A stretch of DNA of 64,000 nt from Sphingomonas faeni (GCF_030817315.1 NZ_JAUSZF010000001.1:2464501-2528500), one strand, 5' to 3'. Positions 26,410 to 37,318 are shown, counted from the stretch's first letter. Notes: generated by a model from the sequence alone, not told the origin. Numbers and translations are program-made.

Positions 26410-29400
26410 TTGTTCGGGATTGCCTGGATCGTCGACCGTCGCGGGCTGTCGACGCGGCTCCAGCGGATCGCCTATCCGCTGTCACTTGCGGTGTATTGCA
26501 GCAGCTGGACGTTCTTCGGCGGGGTCGGCACGGCGGCGACGCGGGGGTGGGATTACCTCGCCATCTATCTCGGGCCGGCTCTGGTGTTCCTGCTAGCGCC
26601 GAAGTTTCTCGCGCGGCTGGTGCAGCTGGCGCGCGAGGAGGGATCGAGTTCGATCTCGGACTTTATTTCCGCGCGCTATGGACGCAGTCGGGGGACTGCG
26701 GCGATCGTCGCGGGAACGGCGCTGCTCGCGTCGGTGCCGTATATCGCGCTCCAGTTGCGGTCGGTGACGCTCAGTTTCGGTGCGATTGCCGGTGTCGGGA
26801 GTTCGGCGGAGGTCGGCACGTTCGTCGCACTGCTGCTCGCGGTGTTCGCGATCGTCTTTGGCGCCCGACGATATGAAGTTGCGGGGCGCAATCCCGGCGT
26901 GGTCGCGGCGATTGCGGCGGAGTCGCTGATCAAGCTGCTGTGCTTCGTGGTGCTCGGCGTGGTGACCGTGGCGCTGCTCGGCGACGTCCCGGCGGCGACG
27001 CTGGCGGCACCACTGGGGCGGCTCGAGGCAGGCTTCACATGGGGCGCGCTGACCTCCGACTTCTGGGTGCGGACTGTGTTGTCGGCGCTGGCGATCCTGT
27101 GCCTACCGCGGCAATTCTATGTCGGGGTGATCGAGGCGCGCGGCCCCGATGCGGTGGCGCGGGCGCGCTGGCCGTTCATCGCGTACATGGTAGTCATCTC
27201 GCTGCTCGTCCTGCCGCTGGCGCTGGCTGGGATGACGCTGCTGCCGGGTGATGCCGAGCCCGATCTGTACGTGCTCGCGGTGCCGTTGCAGCAGGGCGAG
27301 AACCTCGTCGCGCTGATCGCGTTCATCGGCGGGTTCTCGGCAGCGACAGCGATGGTGGTGGTCGAGACGATCGCGCTGTCGACGATGGCGACCAACGATT
27401 TGCTCGCGCCGTTGCTACTCCGGCGGCACGGCGACGCGGGCGAGGGTGAGCTCGGCCGGCGGATGCTGCGCGTCCGGCGGGTCATCATCGCCGCGATCGT
27501 TGCCGTCGCGTTGCTGTATGGGCGGAGTCTCGGTGCGGACCTGCCGCTGGCATCGATCGGGTTGATCGCGTTCGCGGGCGTCGCGCAGTTCGCGCCTGCG
27601 CTGATCGCGACGGTCGGGTGGAACTTCGCCAATCACACAGCGGCGCGCGCTGGGCTGATCGGTGGCGTGGTCGTCTGGATCTACTGCCTGTTGCTGCCGT
27701 CCATCGGCGAAGGTGTCGGGCCAGCCTTGGCGCAGTTCACACGCGGTTGGCTCGATCCCGATGCGTTGCTCGGCTGGCGGATGGGCTCGCCTTTGGTCAA
27801 CGGCACGGTGTGGAGCCTAAGTGTCAACGTCGCGCTGATGGCCGGGCTGCACGTGCGCGAGCGGCACCGGGGGAACGCCGCGCTCGACCACGTCACGACG
27901 CTCGGCGAGTTGCGGATGCTCGTCGCGCGGTTCGTCGGCGACGGCGAGGCGGAGGCGATCGGTATGGCGTCGCCCGATCTGCGTGCGCCGATCGATGGCC
28001 CCGCCGCACGCACTGCCGAGCGGCTGATCGCGGGCGTGATCGGTGCACCGTCGGCGCGGAAGATCGTCGCGTCGAGTATTGCCGGGTCGGCGATCGATGT
28101 CAGCGACGTGGTGCGGCTGCTCGACCAGCGTGGGCGCTCGCTGCGGTTCTCGCGCACCTTGCTGTCGGCGACGCTGGAGACGATCGATCCGGGGGTCAGC
28201 GTGATCGATGCGGACCTGAGGCTGGTCGCTTGGAATCCGCGCTATGTCGAGATGTTCGACTATCCCGAGGGCTATGTCGTGGTCGGGCGCTCGATCGCCG
28301 ACCTGATCCGCTACAATGCCGAGCGCGAGGGGGTCGGCGATATCGCGGCGCATGTCGGGCGGCGGGTGGCGCACCTCGCGCGTGGGACGCCGCACAGTTT
28401 CGAGCGGCAGCGGCCGTCTGGGCGTTGGATCAAGATGGTCGGGCGACCGATGCCGGGCGGCGGGTACGTTCAGAGTTTCACCGACATTACCGCGGAGAAG
28501 GAGGCGCAGGCCCATCTCGAGGCGCGGGTCGTCGCGCGGACGCAGGATCTGGCGCAGTCGAACCATATGCTCGACGAGGCGCGCGCGGTGGCGGAGACTG
28601 CGACGCGCGACAAGACGCGGTTTCTGGCCGCGGCGAGCCATGATTTGCTGCAGCCGTTGCACGCGGCGCGGCTGTTCTGCGCGGCTCTCGACGAGGGGAA
28701 GGCGCCGCATCAGGGCGAGCTACTGCGGGCGATCGATGGTGCGATCGGGTCCGCGGACACGTTGCTGCGTGCGCTGCTCGACGTGTCGCGGCTCGATGCG
28801 GGGGGAGTGGTGCCCAAAGTCGAGCGGTTTGCGCTGGGGGCGTTGATCCAGGAACTGACGGTGCAGTTCGCGCCGCTGGCGTGCGAGCGTGGGCTGGTGC
28901 TGGCGTCGCATCCGGGGGCGTTCAGCGTGGCGACGGATCGGTCGTTGCTCAGGTCGATCCTTCAAAATTTTCTGTCGAATGCGGTGCGCTATTCGGGCGG
29001 ATGGGCGGATCTGGATCGGCGCGCGACGGCGGGGTGGCGACGTGCTGATCGAGGTTCGCGACAATGGGCCTGGGATCGCGGCTGCCGACCGCGAGCGGAT
29101 CTTCGAGGAATTCGAGCGGCTGGAGAGCAAGGGGAGCGCGGGCGGCGGCGTTGGGCTGGGGCTGGCGATCGTCCGGCGGATCGCGCGGTTGCTCGGGGTG
29201 GCGGTGGAGTTGCGGTCGGCTCCGGGGCAGGGAACGACGTTTGCGGTCCGTGTGCCGCTTGCGCCCGCGGGGTTCGACGTGCCGTTGCCGACGCCCTCGG
29301 CGGCGCGCGCGCTGGTGCCGGGGTTGCGGGTGCTGTGTCTCGATAACGACGCGACGATCCTCGCGGCGCTGGATGCGGCGTTGCGCGCGCGGCGGTGCGC

Positions 29401-29689
29401 GCCGTTGCTGGCAGCGACGATCGCCGAGGCGATGGAACTGGCGGCGGACGAGGAGCCGGATGTGGCGCTGATCGACTATCATCTGGACGAGGTGGAGGAC
29501 GGGCTCGACGTGGTCGCGCGGTTGCGGGCGATGATGCCGGCGCCGGCGATTGCGCTGGTGACCGCGGATCGGGCGGTTGTGGAGGATGTGCGGTGTGCGG
29601 GGCTTGTCGTGCTGACGAAGCCGGTGGTGCCGGCGGATCTGTGGCGGTTTATCGAGGAGGCCTCGGCGGCGGCGGCGCGAGGGAATTGA
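26410..29689 (+). pseudogene. SLC5-fused hybrid sensor histidine kinase (CrbS/MxtR type), frameshifted
   Basis: The N-terminal 480 residues are a sodium/solute symporter (SLC5) domain of about 13 helices. A STAC-like linker follows (AERLIAGVIGAPSARKIVASS), then a PAS domain (ETIDPGVSVIDADLRLVAWNPRY) and a HisKA domain with FLAAASHDLLQPLHAARLF (His near residue 743). Near 29010, in the ATPase domain, the frame breaks after NAVRYSGG. It resumes one base on as GRIWIGARRRGGDVLIEVRDNGPGI, with the G boxes and a receiver domain (VALIDYHLDE, LTKPV). Removing one G restores the protein. The first helix begins upstream of TTG 26410, and no ATG, GTG or TTG lies in frame before it. CrbS/MxtR kinases sense acetate and drive acs. 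Confidence 0.85.
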
Positions 29690-29738
29690 GCCTTCGAGAT
29701 CCTCTTCCTTGCGGGAGGATCAAGGGGGCGCGGCTCCC

Positions 29739-29772
29739 CACCGTCATCCTGACGAAAGTCACCATGACGGTG
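29739..29772. terminator. convergent hairpin between sensor kinase and response regulator
   Basis: CACCGTCAT, CC, TGAC, loop GAAA, GTCA, CC, ATGACGGTG form a symmetric stem with one internal CC/CC loop and a GNRA tetraloop. It sits between two convergent genes and could end either transcript, but neither side has a long T-run. Confidence 0.5.
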
Positions 29773-29787
29773 CGGCAGACGGCGCGG

Positions 29788-30411
29788 CTAATCGGCGAAG
29801 TGGATGTCCATCGCCCTGGCCGCCAGCACCGCCTGCGTACGGTTCTGCACCCCAAGTTTACGCAATATCGCCGTCATGTGACCCTTTACCGTGCCTTCCG
29901 AGATACCGAGATCAAAAGCGACCTGCTTGTTGAGGCGGCCGGCGAGGACACCTAGCAAGACTTTGAGTTCGGTAGGGGTGAGGCTGGCGACGCAAGTGGA
30001 CATTTCGTCGACGGGGGCGCCTTCGGTCGGCGCGTCGCGTTCACCGGCCAGCGCGCGGGCGACCGCGTTTTCCAGAGTCGCGAGTTCGGCGGTTTTTGAG
30101 ACGAAGCCGATCGCGCCATAGGCCCTTGCACGCGGTGCCGCCTCGGCTTCGTCGGCTGAAGAGATGACCATGATCGGCGTGTCGGGGCGTTCGGCGTGGA
30201 GCAGCGCGACACCGGCAAAGCCTTCCGAGCCCGGCATCCGCAGGTCAAGCAGGATCAGGTCGAGCCGCTCGGCACCGCGCACCGCGTCGACTGCCTCGCA
30301 GAGCTGCCCCGCCTCGACCACCACCGCATCGGGCGCGGCGCGGCTGACCGCCAGTTTTAGCGCCTGGCGGAACAGCGGGTGATCGTCGGCGATGAGGATC
30401 GTGCGCGTCAT
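29788..30411 (-). CDS. LuxR-type response regulator (CrbR/ErdR type)
   Basis: The 207-residue protein starts [19 protein letters not shown]. Its receiver domain has the acidic pair ADDHP, the phospho-acceptor Asp in [14 protein letters not shown], and KTAEL as the conserved Lys. The C-terminal LuxR helix-turn-helix reads [39 protein letters not shown] in parts. The start overlaps the acs stop as ATGA. A LuxR-type regulator next to acs, with an SLC5-type kinase nearby, is the CrbS/CrbR (MxtR/ErdR) acetate-switch arrangement described in Vibrio and Pseudomonas; the assignment is from context and domains. Confidence 0.88.
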   Translation of the reverse strand: MTRTILIADDHPLFRQALKLAVSRAAPDAVVVEAGQLCEAVDAVRGAERLDLILLDLRMPGSEGFAGVALLHAERPDTPIMVISSADEAEAAPRARAYGAIGFVSKTAELATLENAVARALAGERDAPTEGAPVDEMSTCVASLTPTELKVLLGVLAGRLNKQVAFDLGISEGTVKGHMTAILRKLGVQNRTQAVLAARAMDIHFAD

Positions 30412-32363
30412 GTCGGTACGGGGATGGCCTCCTCGCGGCCGGCGATCAGGGCGTCGACCACCGCAGGATCGGCGAGCGTCGAGGTGTCGCCGAGTTGGTC
30501 GAGCTGGTTCTCCGCGATCTTCCGCAGGATGCGGCGCATGATTTTCCCCGAACGAGTCTTCGGGAGCGCGGGGGCGAACTGGAGGATGTCGGGCGTCGCG
30601 ATCGGCCCGATCTCGCGGCGGACCCATTGGACGAGTTCCTTGCGCAGGTCGTCGCTCGGTTCGGCGTTCGCGTTCAAGGTGACGTAGGCGTAAATGCCCT
30701 GGCCCTTCACGTCGTGCGGCATGCCGACGACCGCGGCCTCGGCGACCTTCGAATGCGCGACCAGCGCGCTCTCGACCTCGGCGGTGCCCATGCGATGGCC
30801 GCTGACGTTGATGACGTCGTCGACCCGGCCAGTGATCCAGTAATAGCTGTCCTCGTCGCGGCGGCAGCCGTCGCCGGTGAAATACTTGCCGGGATAGGTC
30901 GAGAAATAGGTCTGGAAAAAGCGATCGTGGTCGTTCCACACGGTCCGCATCTGGCCGGGCCAGCTGTCGGCGATGACGAGGTTGCCCTCGACCGCCCCCT
31001 CCAGCACCTTGCCGTCCGCATCGACCAGTTCGGGGAGTACGCCGAACAATGGCTTGGTAGCACTGCCGGGTTTGAGCGCAGTGGCACCGGGCAATGGTGA
31101 GATCATGTGGCCGCCCGTTTCGGTCTGCCACCAGGTGTCGACGATCGGGCAACGACCGTCGCCGACGACATTGTGATACCAGTTCCACGCTTCCGGGTTG
31201 ATCGGTTCACCGACCGAGCCGAGCAGGCGCAGCGACTTGCGACTGGTGCGCTTCACCCAGTCGTCGCCCTCGCGCATCAGCGAACGCAGTGCGGTCGGCG
31301 CGGTGTAAAGGATGTTGACGTTATATTTGTCGACGATCTGCCAGAAGCGGCTGTGGTCGGGATAGTTCGGCACGCCCTCGAACATCACCGTGGTCGCGCC
31401 GTTCGCGAGTGCGCCGTACAGCGAATAGGTGTGGCCGGTGACCCAGCCGACATCCGCGGCGCACCAGAAGATCTCGCCGGGCCGGTAATTGAAGACGTAT
31501 TCGTGCGTCATCGACGCCCACACCAAGTAGCCGCCGCTGGTGTGCAGCACGCCCTTGGGCTGGCCGGTCGAGCCGCTGGTGTAGAGGATGAACAGCGGGT
31601 CCTCGGCGTTCATCGGCTCGGGGGCGCAGTCGGTCGACTGACCCTCGACGCACGCGTGATACCAATAGTCGCGACCCTCGGTCATCGTCACCTTGCCGCC
31701 GGTGCGACGGACCACGATGACCGCCTCGACCGCGAGGTCGCCGTGGTCGAGCGCGGCGTCGACGTTAGCCTTAAGTGGCACGGTCTTGCCGCCGCGCAGG
31801 CCTTCGTCGGCCGTGATGACGATGCGGCTGTCGCAGTCGTGGATGCGGTTGCACAGGCTCTCGGGCGAGAAGCCGCCGAACACCACCGAATGGATCGCGC
31901 CGATCCGCGCGCAGGCGAGCATCGCGAACGCCGCCTCGGGGATCATCGGCATGTAGATCGTGACGCGGTCGCCCTTCTGGACGCCGCGCGCCTTCAGGCA
32001 GTTGGCGAGCCTGGACACTTCGTCGCGCAGTTCGGTATAGCTGATCTTGCGGGACTCATCGGGGTTGTCGCCTTCCCACAGGATCGCGGTCGCGTCGGGC
32101 CGGGCGTCGGCGTGGCGATCGACGCAATTCGCAGCGACGTTGAGCTGCCCGTCCTCGAACCAGCGGATGTGGAAGTCGCTCTCGTCGAACGAGGTGTCCT
32201 TGATCTTGGTCGGCGCGACGATCCAGTCGAGCCGCTTGGCTTCGTTCGCCCAAAACGCGTTGGGATCTGTCGCGGCCTCGGCATACATCCGGTCATAGGC
32301 GGCGGCGTCGATCAGGGCGTCCGTCGCCCATTCCGCGGGGACGGGATAGCTGGCCTCGGTCAT
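30408..32363 (-). CDS. acs: acetyl-CoA synthetase Acs
   Basis: The 651-residue enzyme activates acetate to acetyl-CoA through acetyl-AMP. Key motifs are the P-loop [21 protein letters not shown], the substrate-site region [23 protein letters not shown], and the C-terminal [13 protein letters not shown] whose Lys is the usual acetylation site. GGAGAGCCAG precedes the ATG at 32363; a much longer frame to 32915 is not homologous. The stop overlaps the downstream response regulator, so both are one transcript. The gene diverges from a DcaP-like porin with about 145 bases between. Confidence 0.97.
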   Translation of the reverse strand: MTEASYPVPAEWATDALIDAAAYDRMYAEAATDPNAFWANEAKRLDWIVAPTKIKDTSFDESDFHIRWFEDGQLNVAANCVDRHADARPDATAILWEGDNPDESRKISYTELRDEVSRLANCLKARGVQKGDRVTIYMPMIPEAAFAMLACARIGAIHSVVFGGFSPESLCNRIHDCDSRIVITADEGLRGGKTVPLKANVDAALDHGDLAVEAVIVVRRTGGKVTMTEGRDYWYHACVEGQSTDCAPEPMNAEDPLFILYTSGSTGQPKGVLHTSGGYLVWASMTHEYVFNYRPGEIFWCAADVGWVTGHTYSLYGALANGATTVMFEGVPNYPDHSRFWQIVDKYNVNILYTAPTALRSLMREGDDWVKRTSRKSLRLLGSVGEPINPEAWNWYHNVVGDGRCPIVDTWWQTETGGHMISPLPGATALKPGSATKPLFGVLPELVDADGKVLEGAVEGNLVIADSWPGQMRTVWNDHDRFFQTYFSTYPGKYFTGDGCRRDEDSYYWITGRVDDVINVSGHRMGTAEVESALVAHSKVAEAAVVGMPHDVKGQGIYAYVTLNANAEPSDDLRKELVQWVRREIGPIATPDILQFAPALPKTRSGKIMRRILRKIAENQLDQLGDTSTLADPAVVDALIAGREEAIPVPT

Positions 32364-32408
32364 CTGGCTCTCCTTTTGCCGCGCTCTACGCGGTCGCGTT
32401 CGGGCGAT

Positions 32409-32432
32409 CATCCCTAACCAAAGTAAGGGATG
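32409..32432. promoter_or_regulatory. candidate operator dyad in the acs/porin divergent region
   Basis: CATCCCT, ten bases, then AGGGATG form a perfect 7-bp dyad, 46 bases upstream of the acs start and about 77 bases upstream of the porin start. The spacing would suit a dimeric regulator, and the adjacent LuxR-type regulator is a natural candidate. This is inference from position. Confidence 0.35.
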
Positions 32433-32508
32433 GACGGGCGGACGCAATGCGCCATGATGACGACGCTTATCCCACGCGTAAGACCAGTGGGAGGGCGCGG
32501 AGACGGGG

Positions 32509-33969
32509 ATGACACCGATGGCATTCAAGACGAGGCTGGCCTTGACCGCGTTGCTTGCGGGAACTGCGCTGGTACCGAGTATGGCGCAGGCGCAGACGGC
32601 ACGCGAGATCGAGCTCGAGACACGACTGAAGATGCTCGAAGCAGCGGTACAGGATTTGCGCGGCGAGTTGAACGCGGCACGCGCGACGTCTGCGCCTGCG
32701 CCGATTGCCTCTGCTCCGACGAGCGCGTCTCCCATGACCACCAATCCCATGACCGCGTCTTCGATGAGCGCGGCACCCGAGTCGCCCGGCAGATCGCCCG
32801 GCGCGACCAATGTCGCCCAGGCTAGGCCTGTCGCAGCAAACTCGGCACCGACCGACGGTTTTCGCGTCGGTAACACCACGGTCAAGCTGGGCGGCTTCGT
32901 TCGCCTCAACGTCATTGCCAGCCGCTATAACGATGGCGAGGCCGCGGTCGGGGGGCTGGGTAAGGAGTTCTTTCTACCGCAGCAGATTCCGGTCGGCGGC
33001 GGGTTCTCGAGCCAGGATCTGCTCCTCTCCGCCCGCCAGACCCGCCTGTTGTTCAGCACCGCGACCCCGATGAACGGTACCGACATCAAGACGCTCGTGG
33101 AGTTCGATTTCGCGCTCGCGACGGCGCCGGTTGGGGCGCAGCGTGCGACCAATCCCTACACGCCCACCTTCCGCCGTGGCTTCATCGAATATGGCAATCT
33201 TTTGGTCGGGCAGGAATGGTCGACCTTCCAGAACATCGCAGTGCTGCCGGAGACGACCGATTTCGTCGGACCGCTGGACGGCACGGTGTTCAATCGTCAA
33301 GCCTTGGTCCGTTACTCGATACCCTTGCGGGCCGGGCTGACGTTGCAGATCGCGGCCGAGAACCCCGAAACGGAAACCGCGCTGCCGGCCAACGCGGCAC
33401 TGGTCGACACGGACGACGATCGCCTGCCCGATGTGGTGGCACGGGTGAACTGGAAGCCGACATTCGGCGATTTCGCGCTGGCCGGCATCGCGCGCGAACT
33501 GCGTACCGATACGCTGGGCAGCGGCGACACCGCCTTCGGCTGGGGTGTTTCCGGGTCGGGCAAGATTCCGATCGGCAAGCGTCACGACCTCCGCTTCATG
33601 GCGACCTATGGGCAAGGCATCGGCCGGTACCTGGGTTTGGGATACGTCCCCGACGCGATCTACGGCGGCACCGCGACCCAGCTCGAGCGGATCGACAATT
33701 TCGCGGGTTTCGCGGCGCTGCGGATCGGCTGGACCGATGCGATCCACTCGACGGTGATGGGCAGCTACCAGTCGGCCAATTATCCGGCCGGAGTGATCGT
33801 CACCGGGCTGGCCAACGCCAAGTCCTATGGCGGCGCCGCCAATCTGTTCTGGTCGCCGGGCAAGGGCTTCGACATCGGCATGGAGTACCGCCACGCCGTC
33901 CGTGAGCTCGTCTCGGGTGACACCGGCGCGCTCGACCGCCTCGAATTCGCATTCAAATACGGGTTCTGA
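32509..33969 (+). CDS. DcaP-like outer-membrane porin
   Basis: The 486-residue protein has a signal peptide ending at MAQAQ (about residue 29), a coiled-coil segment ([23 protein letters not shown]) and a linker rich in Ala, Pro and Ser-Met pairs. An 18-strand-type porin barrel follows, starting [16 protein letters not shown] and ending in LEFAFKYGF with the C-terminal Phe typical of barrel assembly. DcaP porins pass dicarboxylates and other organic acids. It diverges from acs and is followed after 49 bases by an organic-acid transporter. AGACGGGG precedes the ATG; MAFKT three codons later is an alternative start. Confidence 0.87.
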   Translation: MTPMAFKTRLALTALLAGTALVPSMAQAQTAREIELETRLKMLEAAVQDLRGELNAARATSAPAPIASAPTSASPMTTNPMTASSMSAAPESPGRSPGATNVAQARPVAANSAPTDGFRVGNTTVKLGGFVRLNVIASRYNDGEAAVGGLGKEFFLPQQIPVGGGFSSQDLLLSARQTRLLFSTATPMNGTDIKTLVEFDFALATAPVGAQRATNPYTPTFRRGFIEYGNLLVGQEWSTFQNIAVLPETTDFVGPLDGTVFNRQALVRYSIPLRAGLTLQIAAENPETETALPANAALVDTDDDRLPDVVARVNWKPTFGDFALAGIARELRTDTLGSGDTAFGWGVSGSGKIPIGKRHDLRFMATYGQGIGRYLGLGYVPDAIYGGTATQLERIDNFAGFAALRIGWTDAIHSTVMGSYQSANYPAGVIVTGLANAKSYGGAANLFWSPGKGFDIGMEYRHAVRELVSGDTGALDRLEFAFKYGF

Positions 33970-34018
33970 TTGCCCAACGCTCCAGAATCCCCACCGCTCC
34001 ACCTGAGAGGATACCGCC

Positions 34019-35687
34019 ATGGCAACGACAACCGGGGACGCATCGCCCCTTGGTCACGTGAAGCAGAGCCAGCCGTTGATCATCATCGCATCTTCCTTGG
34101 GTGCGGTGTTCGAATGGTATGATTTCTATCTCTACGGCCTGCTCGCGACGATCATCACCGCGCAGTTCTTCTCTGGCGTCAACGAGACGACCGGGTTCAT
34201 CTTCGCGCTTGCCGCGTTTGCAGCCGGGTTCGCGGTGCGGCCGTTCGGCGCACTGGTGTTCGGGCGGATCGGCGATGTCGTCGGGCGCAAGAATACCTTC
34301 CTCGTCACGATGGCGATCATGGGCCTGTCGACGTTCCTGGTCGGCCTGCTCCCGAGCTACGCGTCGGTCGGCGTCGCCGCGCCGATCGCGCTGGTGGTAT
34401 TGCGCCTATTGCAGGGCCTCGCGCTCGGCGGCGAGTACGGCGGTGCCGCGACCTATGTCGCCGAGCATGCGCCTGACAAGAAGCGCGGGCTGTTCAACCA
34501 GCTTCATCCAGACCACCGCGTCGCTCGGCCTGTTCGCGGCGTTGCTGATCGTGATCGGCGTCCGCACCCTGGTCGGCGAAGAGGCGTTCGCGGCATGGGG
34601 CTGGCGCATCCCGTTCATCGTTTCGATCGCGTTGCTGGCGGTGTCCTTGTGGATCCGCATGCAGCTCGAAGAGAGCCCGGTGTTCCAGAAGATGAAGGAC
34701 GAGGGCAAGACGTCGAAGGCACCGCTGACCGAGGCGTTCGGGCAATGGAGCAACCTCAAGGTCGTGCTGATCGCGCTATTCGGTGCGGTCGTCGGCCAAG
34801 GCGTCGTGTTCTACACGAGCCAGTTCTATGCGCTGTTCTTCCTCGAGAAGAATCTCCGCGTCGACGGGCCGACCACCAACATCCTGATCGCGATCGCACT
34901 GCTGATCGCCACGCCCGCGTTCATCTTCTTCGGCTGGCTGTCGGACAAGATCGGGCGGAAGTGGATCATCCTGACCGGCTGCGCGCTCGCGGCACTCACG
35001 TACATGCCGTTGTTCCATGCGCTGTCGAAGGCCGCCAACCCCGCACTTTATGCAGCACAGGCGAATTCGCCGGTGACGGTTGTGGCCAACCCCGACGAGT
35101 GTTCGGTGCAGTTCGATCCGGTCGGCAAGAACAAGTTCGACAGCAGCTCGTGCGACATCGCCAAGTCGTATCTCGCAAAGGCCGGCATCTCGTACACCAA
35201 CGTGATCGCACCGGCCGGCACCGTCGCGCAGATCAACATCGGCGGCGCGACCATCCCAGTCGTCAACCCGGCGGTGGTTTCGGGGCCCGAAAAGGCGGCG
35301 GCCATCAAGACGTTTGGTACCGAAGTGAAGACCGCTCTTACCGCGGTCGGCTACCCTGAAAAGGCGGACCCGGCGCAGATCAACAAGCCGATGGTCATCG
35401 CGATCCTCGTCCTGCTCGTGCTCTACGTGACGATGGTCTACGGCCCGATCGCGGCGTTGCTGGTCGAGCTGTTCCCGACGCGGATCCGCTACACGTCGAT
35501 GTCGCTGCCCTATCATATCGGCAATGGCTGGTTCGGCGGGTTCCTGCCCACGGCGGCGTTCGCGATGGTCGCGGCGACCGGGGACATCTATTACGGCCTC
35601 TGGTATCCGATCCTCGCCTGCGCGGTGACGGCGGTTGTGGGGCTCGTATTCCTGCCCGAGACGTTCCGCAGGTCGCTGCACGGCTAG
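34019..35687 (+). pseudogene. MHS-family MFS transporter, frameshifted
   Basis: The gene encodes a metabolite:proton symporter (12 helices, about 555 residues) in two frames. The first runs from 34019 with VFEWYDFYLYG, GRIGDVVGRKNTFL and GGEYGGAATYVAEHAPDKKRGLF. The second resumes SFIQTTASLGLFAALLIV and continues to 35687. The break is near 34496, in TTCAACCAGC; one A too many would explain it, since TTCACCAGCTTC gives the family motif FTSF. A loop of about 100 residues with two cysteines (ECSV, SSCDIA) lies between late helices. It is probably co-transcribed with the porin. It is either a new pseudogene or a sequence error. Confidence 0.85.
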
Positions 35688-35712
35688 GGTTTTCGGCCTG
35701 CAGTTGAACGAC

Positions 35713-35750
35713 GAAGGGGTCGGTTTGGTTGAGCCCAAACCGACCCCTTC
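35713..35750. terminator. strong hairpin after the MHS transporter gene
   Basis: GAAGGGGTCGGTTTGG pairs over 16 bases with CCAAACCGACCCCTTC around TTGAGC. It lies between convergent genes (stop codons at 35687 and 35815) and could end both; the T-run is weak on either side. Confidence 0.75.
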
Positions 35751-35814
35751 GCTATTTGGACGCTGTCACGCCCGCCGCCCGATACGCTGGCGGCAAGGAT
35801 GGTGAAGGCGTCGT

Positions 35815-36456
35815 TCAGTAGGTCGTCGAGTTCGTCGACGATACCGAACCATAGCGGCCACGCTCGGCAACCACTTCGTCGCGCGTGTACGCAGGCGCCG
35901 CCTCGTCGAAGCGCGACCAGCCATCCTGGCGATACGCCGCACCACGCGTGGTCGCATCGACCGAACGATGGCGATCGAGCACCGCTTCGGCCTCGTTGGC
36001 CAGACTGTCGTCGACGCGTGCGCTCAGCAAGGTACCGCCGCGACGGACGCCTTCCGAATAGACATGGGCTTCGTCATCGGTGTGACCCGCGTCCTTCAGT
36101 GCACCGACGATCGTACCGGTTGCAGCACCGCCAGCCGCACCGATGCCGGCACCGACCACGGTCGATGCGAGCCAACCAGCCGCGACGATCGGTCCCAAGC
36201 CCGGGATCGCGAGCAGGCCGAGCCCAGCGAGCAGGCCACCGACCCCGCCCACGGCCGCACCAGTCGAGACACCGCGGCTGACGTCGCCGCGATCGTTGAC
36301 GTCGTCTAGCGACGTGTCGTGATCGCCGTGCGCGCCGTCGGCGTTGTTCGCGACGATGCTGATCGAGTCATGCGATACGCCGATGCGCTCCAGATCGTTC
36401 AGCGCGGCCTTGGCATCCGAGTAATCGTCGAACAGGCGGGTAAGGGTCTTGGTCAT
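35815..36456 (-). CDS. general-stress-type protein with glycine-zipper membrane segment
   Basis: The 213-residue protein begins MTKTLTRLFDDYSDAKAALNDLERIGVSHDSISIVANN, which fits the general stress protein 17M/YflT-type domain. A Gly/Ala-rich hydrophobic stretch follows (about residues 65-120, GAAVGGVGGLLAGLGLLAIPG in part) that looks like a glycine zipper able to enter membranes. The second domain ends near RGGTLLSARVDD. The C-terminal 50 residues are variable and rich in Asp, Arg and Ser. CCAGGAGAGAAACG precedes the ATG. It follows the PepSY-like gene closely and likely shares its transcript. Confidence 0.72.
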   Translation of the reverse strand: MTKTLTRLFDDYSDAKAALNDLERIGVSHDSISIVANNADGAHGDHDTSLDDVNDRGDVSRGVSTGAAVGGVGGLLAGLGLLAIPGLGPIVAAGWLASTVVGAGIGAAGGAATGTIVGALKDAGHTDDEAHVYSEGVRRGGTLLSARVDDSLANEAEAVLDRHRSVDATTRGAAYRQDGWSRFDEAAPAYTRDEVVAERGRYGSVSSTNSTTY

Positions 36457-36479
36457 CGTTTCTCTCCTGGGAAAATGGA

Positions 36480-36791
36480 TCAGCGCGCGGTCACGTTGCC
36501 CTTGTAGTCGAGCCCGACATTGACCTTCTTGCCGGCCTTAGTCGCGCTGCCGCGCCAGACGCCGTCCTTGTCCTTCGTCAGGCGCGAGACCGACTGATAA
36601 CCGGCCTTGGTCAGGCGACCACGGGCCTGGTCCTCAGAGAAGGAATTGGCCCCCTTGGCCGGTGCCGCGACATGGGCGGCATCGTTGTTCTTGACGGCGG
36701 GGTTGTGTGCGCCGGCGTGCGTCGCGGTCTGGGCGAGGGCGCTGGAGGCCAGCAGTATTGCGCCGCATGCCATGGATGCTCGAACGGCCAT
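36480..36791 (-). CDS. small secreted PepSY-like protein
   Basis: The 103-residue product has a signal peptide (MAVRASMACGAILLASSALAQ), a low-complexity linker (HAGAHNPAVKNNDAAHVAAPAKG in parts), and one compact domain (FSEDQARGRLTKAGYQSVSRLTKDKDGVWRG, then VNVGLDYKGNV) with the pattern of PepSY-type domains. It should act in the periplasm. GGAGAGTATC precedes the ATG. It lies in a group of small stress-type genes. Confidence 0.65.
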   Translation of the reverse strand: MAVRASMACGAILLASSALAQTATHAGAHNPAVKNNDAAHVAAPAKGANSFSEDQARGRLTKAGYQSVSRLTKDKDGVWRGSATKAGKKVNVGLDYKGNVTAR

Positions 36792-36838
36792 GATACTCTC
36801 CTAAGCCTTTGGTTTTTGAAACGGGGGCGTTGGCGGGG

Positions 36839-36869
36839 GGGAGGCGGCATGTCGACCACGCCGCCTCCC
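36839..36869 (-). terminator. hairpin downstream of the glsB-type gene
   Basis: GGGAGGCGGC and GCCGCCTCCC form a perfect 10-bp stem with an 11-base loop, starting eight bases past the stop codon at 36877. The T-run on the minus strand comes only about 15 bases later, so it may be a stabiliser rather than an efficient terminator. Confidence 0.5.
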
Positions 36870-36876
36870 GGTCCGA

Positions 36877-37146
36877 TCAGCGAACCGTACCGCGACGAAA
36901 CATGTTGACGATCGCGAGCAGGATCACCGCGCCGACCAGCGAGATCAGGATCGACTGGATATTGACCGCGCCGTCCATGATAGATGCGCCACCGATCAGC
37001 GGCGTGATCAGAAAGCCGGCCAGCAGCGCGCCGACGATACCGACGACGATGTTGAGGAAGATACCCTGCTGCGCATCGGTGCGCATGATCATGCTGGCGA
37101 CCCAACCGATGAGGCCGCCGACTATTAGGAGGATGATGAGGTTCAT
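36877..37146 (-). CDS. GlsB/YeaQ/YmgE-family stress membrane protein
   Basis: The 89-residue protein is a small hydrophobic member of the transglycosylase-associated protein family. Three helices are visible: MNLIILLIVGGLIGWVASMIM, then FLNIVVGIVGALLAGFLI, and SILISLVGAVILLAIVNMF. The GWVAS and NIVVGIVGA motifs are typical. Family members respond to general stress. AGGAAC lies just before the ATG. It diverges from the PAS-LuxR regulator at 37319, with about 170 bases between. Confidence 0.88.
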   Translation of the reverse strand: MNLIILLIVGGLIGWVASMIMRTDAQQGIFLNIVVGIVGALLAGFLITPLIGGASIMDGAVNIQSILISLVGAVILLAIVNMFRRGTVR

Positions 37147-37318
37147 AGTGAGGTTCCTGGATGGTGATTGTACAGGAGGCTCAACAGTCGGGATCGTCGA
37201 TCCGTTCAGTTTCGGCCGATATGCCGGGTTTTGTGATTGGTGCTCACATACCGGGTGCGTTGGTACAAATGTGGCAGCCGGCGCGGAACCGGAGCCCCCT
37301 TTTGGTCGCTGGACAGGC

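Noticed and set aside
37147..37318. GGAAC at 37286 as an EcfG-type general-stress promoter for the PAS-LuxR gene.
   Set aside because: No CGTT lies 16-17 bases downstream, so the second half of the promoter is missing.
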